DNA of 27,069 bases from contig CAAELJ010000089.1 in NCBI GenBank assembly GCA_900756725.1, forward strand, positions 1 to 27,069. The letters run 5' to 3'. Both the position numbers and the translations under genes were made by a program. Below, one piece after another: positions 22,526 through 27,069 of the stretch; positions within the stretch are counted from its first letter, which is position 1, and each line of letters starts with the position of its first letter. The notes under the pieces were generated by a model. The model had not been told where the DNA came from, made no database searches, and saw nothing but the letters and a program-made list of their open reading frames with translations. The stretch comes from an uncultured Collinsella sp. (lineage in GTDB: Bacteria > Actinomycetota > Coriobacteriia > Coriobacteriales > Coriobacteriaceae).

Positions 22526-23534
22526 GCTCGTGCACCGTCCTTTCGATGAGGTGATTCCACGCCTGCTTGAGAGAATCGGGGGCGTCGGGCCTCATGCCAT
22601 CCATGGCATGGGCCATGCAAAACGAGGCCGCGGCTTCAAAGTCGCGCACGTCAACGGTCCATGTCCAACCTGCTTCGGTGCGCATGAGTTCGCCTCGTCC
22701 GCGTGTGAGACCGCTGATCATATCGGCCTGCGCTTCACGCGCGAACGAGAACGTAGCCGCAACAGGTGGGCGGTCGGCAAAATCGAACTCAAAGAATAAG
22801 TAATCGTTGAGGTTGAAATCCGCAGGAATGGCGTAGGCTTTCGAAGGTCTCCAGGCGCGAATGATGCGGTCGCAGCGGAATGTTCTGATATTGCCGGTGG
22901 CATTGTCGAGGCCGCAGAAGTATGCCGTGCCCTCGCGCTCGAACATGCCGTAGACGCAAACGGTCCGCTCGCGTTGTTCACCGCGTCCGTTTTGGTACAA
23001 AAAGCGCAGCGCGCAACGCTCGGCAAAGGCACTCCATACCGCATCGACGGCGGGAGAGCGGCGGATCGGTGCCTCTCCTGTCGTCGACATGCCGGTGAGG
23101 TAAGCAATCTTGGAGCGAATGTCGGCAAGCGGCGCGGCAAAGGCGGATGAGCCTGCCGCGAGTGTCTGGTCGATGGCATTGAGCAGGATGTCGGCATCGT
23201 CTGCGGTGATGAGGCCGCCCGCGGCAAACGTGTGCTCGCGGTCGATCGTCCAGGCGCTCTCCTCGGTTTCCTGCGCTCCGGCAGCACGAACCTCCCTGAT
23301 AACGATGCCACGTTCGAGCAGCTTATCGCGATCGCGACGGAACTTACGCTTGTCTGAGTCGATATTGCCCGAGCCGTATCCCAAATCGGAATCCTGGACG
23401 ATTTGCTCGGTCGTCAGCGGTTCGGGAGAACTGTTGAGTACAAAGAAAAGGTTGAGGATGCGCTGAGCCGTTTTATCGAAACCGGGCTCGGGTGCCCCCT
23501 TTTTAATTGTCGCGGTCGCGTCGCTTGCCGTCAT
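22512..23534 (-). CDS. WYL-domain transcriptional regulator (PafB-like)
   Basis: This 340-residue protein is the first of a two-gene minus-strand unit. An N-terminal helix-turn-helix (about 22-80: KTAQRILNLFFVLNSS, LTTEQI, DKRKFRRDRDKLLERG) is followed by a spacer. The WYL domain (about 165-235) shows LRFLYQNGRGEQRERTV, GTAYFCGLDNATGNIRTF and RCDRIIRAW, and a C-terminal extension ends the protein. The architecture is that of PafB-type regulators. A GAGG ribosome site lies 6 nt before the ATG. The overlap with the downstream WYL gene implies co-translation. The promoter should lie in the 198-bp gap shared with the M28-like gene; I see only a loose TAAAAT near 23567-23572. Confidence 0.82.
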   Translation of the reverse strand: MTASDATATIKKGAPEPGFDKTAQRILNLFFVLNSSPEPLTTEQIVQDSDLGYGSGNIDSDKRKFRRDRDKLLERGIVIREVRAAGAQETEESAWTIDREHTFAAGGLITADDADILLNAIDQTLAAGSSAFAAPLADIRSKIAYLTGMSTTGEAPIRRSPAVDAVWSAFAERCALRFLYQNGRGEQRERTVCVYGMFEREGTAYFCGLDNATGNIRTFRCDRIIRAWRPSKAYAIPADFNLNDYLFFEFDFADRPPVAATFSFAREAQADMISGLTRGRGELMRTEAGWTWTVDVRDFEAAASFCMAHAMDGMRPDAPDSLKQAWNHLIERTVHEHARA

Positions 23535-23732
23535 AGAATCCTCGCATGAGAAGGTCGTTTGATGCCATGATTTTAGTCCGATATGGAGATTAGGCTATAT
23601 CCATGTCCGTGTGGGGCGTTAAGATGCCCAGAATTCGGTCGTTTGCGCTCGCTCGGGGTATACTTTCGACTATATACGGTTCTAATGTGCATGCATTGGG
23701 CCTATTTGTCGGATTATGGATGTGGAGCGCAC

Positions 23733-26700
23733 ATGGCGAACACCCAGAACTATATTAATCACCTGCTGCAGAACACCGGCATTACGCCGGCGTGCAGTGA
23801 AGAAGAGCGCCTGGCTGCCGAGGATATCGCTCAGATTTTCCGCAACCACGGCTTTGATCCCGAGGTGCAGGAATTTAATGCTCCCGCGCCCAGCAGGTTG
23901 GCGTTTGCCGTTACCGGTATTCTGGCGTTTGCCGGCGCCCTGCTGATGGGCATCGGCGGCGGTATCGGCTTGGTCGGCACTTTGCTGGCCATTGTCGGTG
24001 CCGTACTCTACGTGCTCGAGCGCACGGGGCATCCCGTGGTTTCACGCCTGGGAAAGACCGGTGTGAGCCAAAATGTCATCGCTTATCACAAGGCCTCGGG
24101 CCCCCTTGCGTCTCCGCGCAACCGCCCGGTCGTCGTGGTGGCGCACTATGATTCCCCCCGTGCCGAGCTCCTTGCTCGCGAGCCCTACGCTCCGTATCGC
24201 GCGCTCATCGCCAAGCTCCTGCCTGTCGCCACGATCGCGCCCGCGGCTGTCGCCATCCTGCGTATCCTGCCGCTTCCCGGCGTGCTCAAGGTGCTGCTGT
24301 GGGTTGTCGCGATTCTGGCCTCCCTTGTGGCACTGGCCAACGCTGCCAATATCATCTCCAACCGTTTTGTGCTTCCCTACACGTCTGGCGCGGTGTGCAA
24401 CAAGTCCTCTGTTGCCGCCATGCTCGGTGTCATGGACAACGTTGCCCCCTATCAGGGCGAAAACGAGTTCCCCGACGACATTCCGTTCGATACCTATTTT
24501 GGCGAGCAGAAGCGCCGCGCCGAGGAAATGGCGCGCGCGGCGGCCGAGTATGCCGCGGCCCAGCAGCAAAACGACTACGGCAACACCATTGAATATGAGG
24601 AACCTTCCTACGACGAGGACGAGTTTGGCCAGCCGGTGGCGCCCGACGATGTACCCGAGCAGGACGAGGCTTTTGATGGACAGATCGATGGTTTTGAGGG
24701 TGCCTCTGCCGACGAGACGCTGATCGGCGTTATCGCGCCCGAGGCTCAAGACCAGACTGTCCAGGTCGAAGTGTCCACCGAGGAAACGTCCACCGCCGAG
24801 CCGGCGGAGGAGCCCGCGGTGGTCGAAGTCGCCGAGCCCGAGCCCAAGCTCTATCGCAATGCCGCCGGTAATATCCGCTTTGGTTCGGATGCCATCCGTG
24901 CGCTCGGCATGCTTCCCGAGTCCTGCACGCTCGATTACGAAGAGGGCGAGGAGCCGACGTTCGAGCCGGAGCCTGTTCCCGTTGCACAGGCGCCCGCACC
25001 CGCGGTAAATACGGCTGTTGCTCCCGCCGAGCCGGTCGCTGCCCCTGTTGCTGCCGCGGAGCCTGACGCAAAGTCCGCGCTCGATTCTGCAGCCGGTCTG
25101 GATATTCTGGCGCCTGCCGCTCCGGCACAGGCTGAAGACGAAACCGCCGACGAGGACTATGACGAGTATCCGCAGCGCGTGTCCTATGAGAGTGACACCG
25201 ATTTCTCGGCCGAGATTCCCTCGACAACGCCCCATGCCGATATCGCTTCCGCGTTCTCCTCGATTGGTGCCAGCGCTTCTAGCTTCTTTAAGGGTGCCTT
25301 TGCGAAGGGCAAGAAGTTCGTCGATGACTTTGAGGAAAAGCGCGCCGCTGCCCGCGAGGCCGCCGAGCGGGAGGCCATCGCCCAGCAGCAGGCCGCCGAG
25401 GCCGAGCGTGAGCGTGCGGCACAGGAGTTCGAGCAGAGCGAGGCCGAGCAGCCGGAGCCTGTCGATGTCGCCGACGCCACGACGTCCTTTGATGCGCAGC
25501 AGCCGGTCGATAGCACCATGTCATTTGATGCCACGATGACGTTTGAGAAGCAGGGCACCGCAATTGCCGAGTCCCTTCCCATCTCCGATGATGCCCAGGA
25601 CGCCGCCGATGATTCGGCTGTCGACGAGGCCGATTCCGTTGAGGCCAGTGCACCCGAGCAGGCCGAGGCTCCCAAGGCGGATGAGTCCAGGCCTTATTCT
25701 ACGCAGATCTTTACCATGCCCGCGCCGAGCGACCCCGGTGCCACGGTGGCCAATGTCGCTCCCACGCAGGACGAGACAGTTGACTCCCTCATGGCGCAGA
25801 TTTCGTCTCAGGTGTCTCCGCGCCAGCAAATGAATATCCCCGATCCGGCCTCCGCGCCCGCGCCCTCTTCGTCGCCGCTTGCCTCGGTCCCCGATCCGTC
25901 GCTGCCTTCGATGCAACAGTCCAACGTCGCGTCCCGCACGTCGCTGTTCGATCTTCCCGATCCTTCGGCACAGACAAATGATCCCTTTGCGACGGCGCAG
26001 GGCCCCGAGCCCACATCGGCACCGGTCCAGACCCCCATGCCCATCTCCTCGGGCGCACAACCGCTCGAGACTATCTCGGCTCCTGCTTCGACGGGCGCCA
26101 AGCCGCAGAAGCGCGGCTTGGGTGGCTTGTTCGGCCGCAAAAAGAAGAACGAGCAGGACAGCATGAGCAACTGGCTGGGCGTCGAGGATGCTTACGATGC
26201 CAAGAAGTCTGGCCGCGGCATTGGCTCGTGGGATAACTTCGAGGATGACGACGACGGTTGGAAGGGCGGCGCCACTTCCTCCGATGGTGCTTCTGCCGAG
26301 GATATGCTCTCGGCCGTTGCCTCCATGGGTGACGATGAGCTGCTCGGCCACGATATCTGGTTCGTCGCAACGGGCGCGTCCGATTGCGACGGCGCCGGCA
26401 TGAGGGCGTTTTTGGCCTCGCATCGTGACAAGCTCCGCGGCGTGTTCTTCATCAACCTCGAGTCTATTGGTGCCGGTAGGCTTTCGGTGGTAACGGTCGA
26501 GGGCGAGCAGCAGCTGTTTAAGGGCGATCGCCGCATCATGAATCTTGTCAGCAAGGTGTGTAAGTCGTTCCACGTCGATTGCGGTGCGTTCGAGATGCCC
26601 TATGCAAAAACCGATGCATCCGCAGCGCTCGAGGCGAGCCGCCGCGCCCTTACGATCGCCGGTGTGGACGGTCCGCGCCTTGCCTGCGCTCGCACCGAGG

Positions 26701-26780
26701 ATGACCTGCCGTACAACGTCAATCCGACCAATATCGCTACGGTGTCCGAGGTCGTGACCGAGGTCATTCGTCGTTCGTAG
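23733..26780 (+). CDS. Membrane protein with split, degenerate M28 peptidase-like fold and very long disordered insert
   Basis: This 1015-residue protein starts at ATG 23733, where GGAG lies 5 nt upstream; an in-frame ATG at 23583 would add 50 Cys-rich, unrelated-looking residues. Two hydrophobic blocks (about 48-88 and 160-210) probably give four membrane helices. Around them are parts of an M28 aminopeptidase fold: VVVVAHYDS with H138/D140, TSGAVCNKSSVAAML near 217-231, then after about 640 residues HDIWFVATGASDCDGAG, FINLESIG with E910 and AKTDASAAL. Of the usual metal and catalytic residues, only the first His and the late acidic one are obvious. The bridging Asp is N223/K224, the Glu pair reads S883-D884, and the last His appears to be D961. 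The insert is acidic and Ala/Pro-rich with a coiled-coil stretch and a basic KKK patch. Peptidase activity is doubtful. Confidence 0.7.
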   Translation: MANTQNYINHLLQNTGITPACSEEERLAAEDIAQIFRNHGFDPEVQEFNAPAPSRLAFAVTGILAFAGALLMGIGGGIGLVGTLLAIVGAVLYVLERTGHPVVSRLGKTGVSQNVIAYHKASGPLASPRNRPVVVVAHYDSPRAELLAREPYAPYRALIAKLLPVATIAPAAVAILRILPLPGVLKVLLWVVAILASLVALANAANIISNRFVLPYTSGAVCNKSSVAAMLGVMDNVAPYQGENEFPDDIPFDTYFGEQKRRAEEMARAAAEYAAAQQQNDYGNTIEYEEPSYDEDEFGQPVAPDDVPEQDEAFDGQIDGFEGASADETLIGVIAPEAQDQTVQVEVSTEETSTAEPAEEPAVVEVAEPEPKLYRNAAGNIRFGSDAIRALGMLPESCTLDYEEGEEPTFEPEPVPVAQAPAPAVNTAVAPAEPVAAPVAAAEPDAKSALDSAAGLDILAPAAPAQAEDETADEDYDEYPQRVSYESDTDFSAEIPSTTPHADIASAFSSIGASASSFFKGAFAKGKKFVDDFEEKRAAAREAAEREAIAQQQAAEAERERAAQEFEQSEAEQPEPVDVADATTSFDAQQPVDSTMSFDATMTFEKQGTAIAESLPISDDAQDAADDSAVDEADSVEASAPEQAEAPKADESRPYSTQIFTMPAPSDPGATVANVAPTQDETVDSLMAQISSQVSPRQQMNIPDPASAPAPSSSPLASVPDPSLPSMQQSNVASRTSLFDLPDPSAQTNDPFATAQGPEPTSAPVQTPMPISSGAQPLETISAPASTGAKPQKRGLGGLFGRKKKNEQDSMSNWLGVEDAYDAKKSGRGIGSWDNFEDDDDGWKGGATSSDGASAEDMLSAVASMGDDELLGHDIWFVATGASDCDGAGMRAFLASHRDKLRGVFFINLESIGAGRLSVVTVEGEQQLFKGDRRIMNLVSKVCKSFHVDCGAFEMPYAKTDASAALEASRRALTIAGVDGPRLACARTEDDLPYNVNPTNIATVSEVVTEVIRRS

Positions 26781-26802
26781 ACAGACCCGCTAAGGAGTCA
26801 GC

Positions 26803-27021
26803 GTGTTTTCGTACATCAAGCGCCATTGGCCCATCTATCTGATTTTGACCCTGATCGCTATCGCATTGGGTTTTGGGGCCGCGTATGTCGTTGGCGTTAA
26901 GGGCTCGACGCCCGAGACAACAATGAACGAAGAGGTGGAGCAAGAGCAAAGCTTGGGTGCCGACGGTATTTCCGAGTCCGATCAGGCAGCCATCGATGGC
27001 GGTTCGTCATCTGCCGAATAG
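26803..27021 (+). CDS. Small single-pass membrane protein, function unknown
   Basis: This 72-residue protein has a basic N-terminus (MFSYIKRHW), one hydrophobic segment (about 10-31, PIYLILTLIAIALGFGAAYVV) and an acidic, Ser/Gln-rich tail likely to be flexible. The GTG start has an AAGGAG ribosome site about 6 nt upstream and lies 22 bp after the M28-like gene, so the two are probably co-transcribed. I do not recognise a family. The layout resembles the small protein at the end of the parAB unit, but the sequences show no clear relation. Confidence 0.65.
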   Translation: MFSYIKRHWPIYLILTLIAIALGFGAAYVVGVKGSTPETTMNEEVEQEQSLGADGISESDQAAIDGGSSSAE

Positions 27022-27049
27022 CCGATTCATCGTTTATGCCCAGGGCGGG

Positions 27050-27069
27050 CGAGCCGGGAGACTGGCTCG
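27050..27069. terminator. Possible hairpin at the window edge
   Basis: CGAGCC (27050-27055) and GGCTCG (27064-27069) can pair around an 8-nt loop, 29 bp after the last stop codon. The sequence ends here, so a T tract cannot be seen and the call is tentative. Confidence 0.3.

Noticed and set aside
23583..23732. 50-residue N-terminal extension of the M28-like protein
   Set aside because: The Cys-rich sequence does not resemble a signal peptide, and a good GGAG site precedes the ATG at 23733. A TATACT -10-like box at 23659-23664 lies inside it.
24042..25235. 397-codon minus-strand frame opposite the M28-like gene
   Set aside because: Same reasoning: it is antisense to a long low-complexity coding stretch with no independent support.
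25521..26573. 350-codon minus-strand frame opposite the M28-like gene
   Set aside because: The Arg/Gly/Leu-rich product mirrors the Ala/Pro/Glu-rich insert. No ribosome site or domain is visible.

Overview
This window is the replication-origin neighbourhood of a high-GC bacterial chromosome. The gene order, the actinobacterial-style proteins (DUF721/DciA next to RecF, PafBC-like WYL pair) and the base composition suggest an actinomycete relative of class Coriobacteriia, most like Collinsella. That assignment comes from family knowledge and was not checked by a search. I found no tRNA, rRNA, insertion sequence, prophage or CRISPR array.

Left arm (1-11036, all minus strand). Reading outward from the origin, the genes are a GHKL-ATPase/winged-helix protein, dnaA, dnaN, recF, a DUF721 (DciA-like) gene, a rho-independent terminator, then gyrB, gyrA and a second terminator. 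These genes initiate replication, form the sliding clamp, repair gaps and control supercoiling. The GHKL gene lies only 15 bp upstream of dnaA and appears to share its transcript.

Origin. Two intergenic regions flank the GHKL-dnaA pair: 7748-7985 (dnaA/dnaN) and 11037-11381 (GHKL/rpmH). Both contain DnaA-box-like sequences of the type TTTTCAACA and share one exact 14-mer. The dnaA/dnaN gap also has an AT-rich tract with a TAATAATAGTAATAG run, resembling a DnaA-trio unwinding element. This looks like a bipartite origin that unwinds next to dnaN.

Right arm (11382-16421, plus strand). The unit rpmH-rnpA-yidD-yidC-jag (ribosomal protein, RNase P protein, membrane insertion, RNA binding) ends at a strong terminator. 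A visibly AT-richer unit follows: rsmG, three perfect parS sites, parA, parB and a small one-helix membrane protein, also closed by a terminator. It provides chromosome segregation.

Distal part (16546-27069). This holds rlmN (minus), then ddl overlapping a DinG-type exonuclease-helicase (plus). The helicase meets, tail to tail, a pair of PafBC-like WYL regulators (minus). Last come a 1015-residue membrane protein with a degenerate M28 peptidase fold split by a very long disordered insert, and a small one-helix membrane protein.

The least ordinary items are the GHKL/Q-P-Y-linker/winged-helix gene in front of dnaA, the bipartite origin with unusual DnaA boxes and a matching change in DnaA's DNA-recognition motif, the degenerate M28 protein, and a Phe at the quinolone-determining Ser83 position of GyrA.
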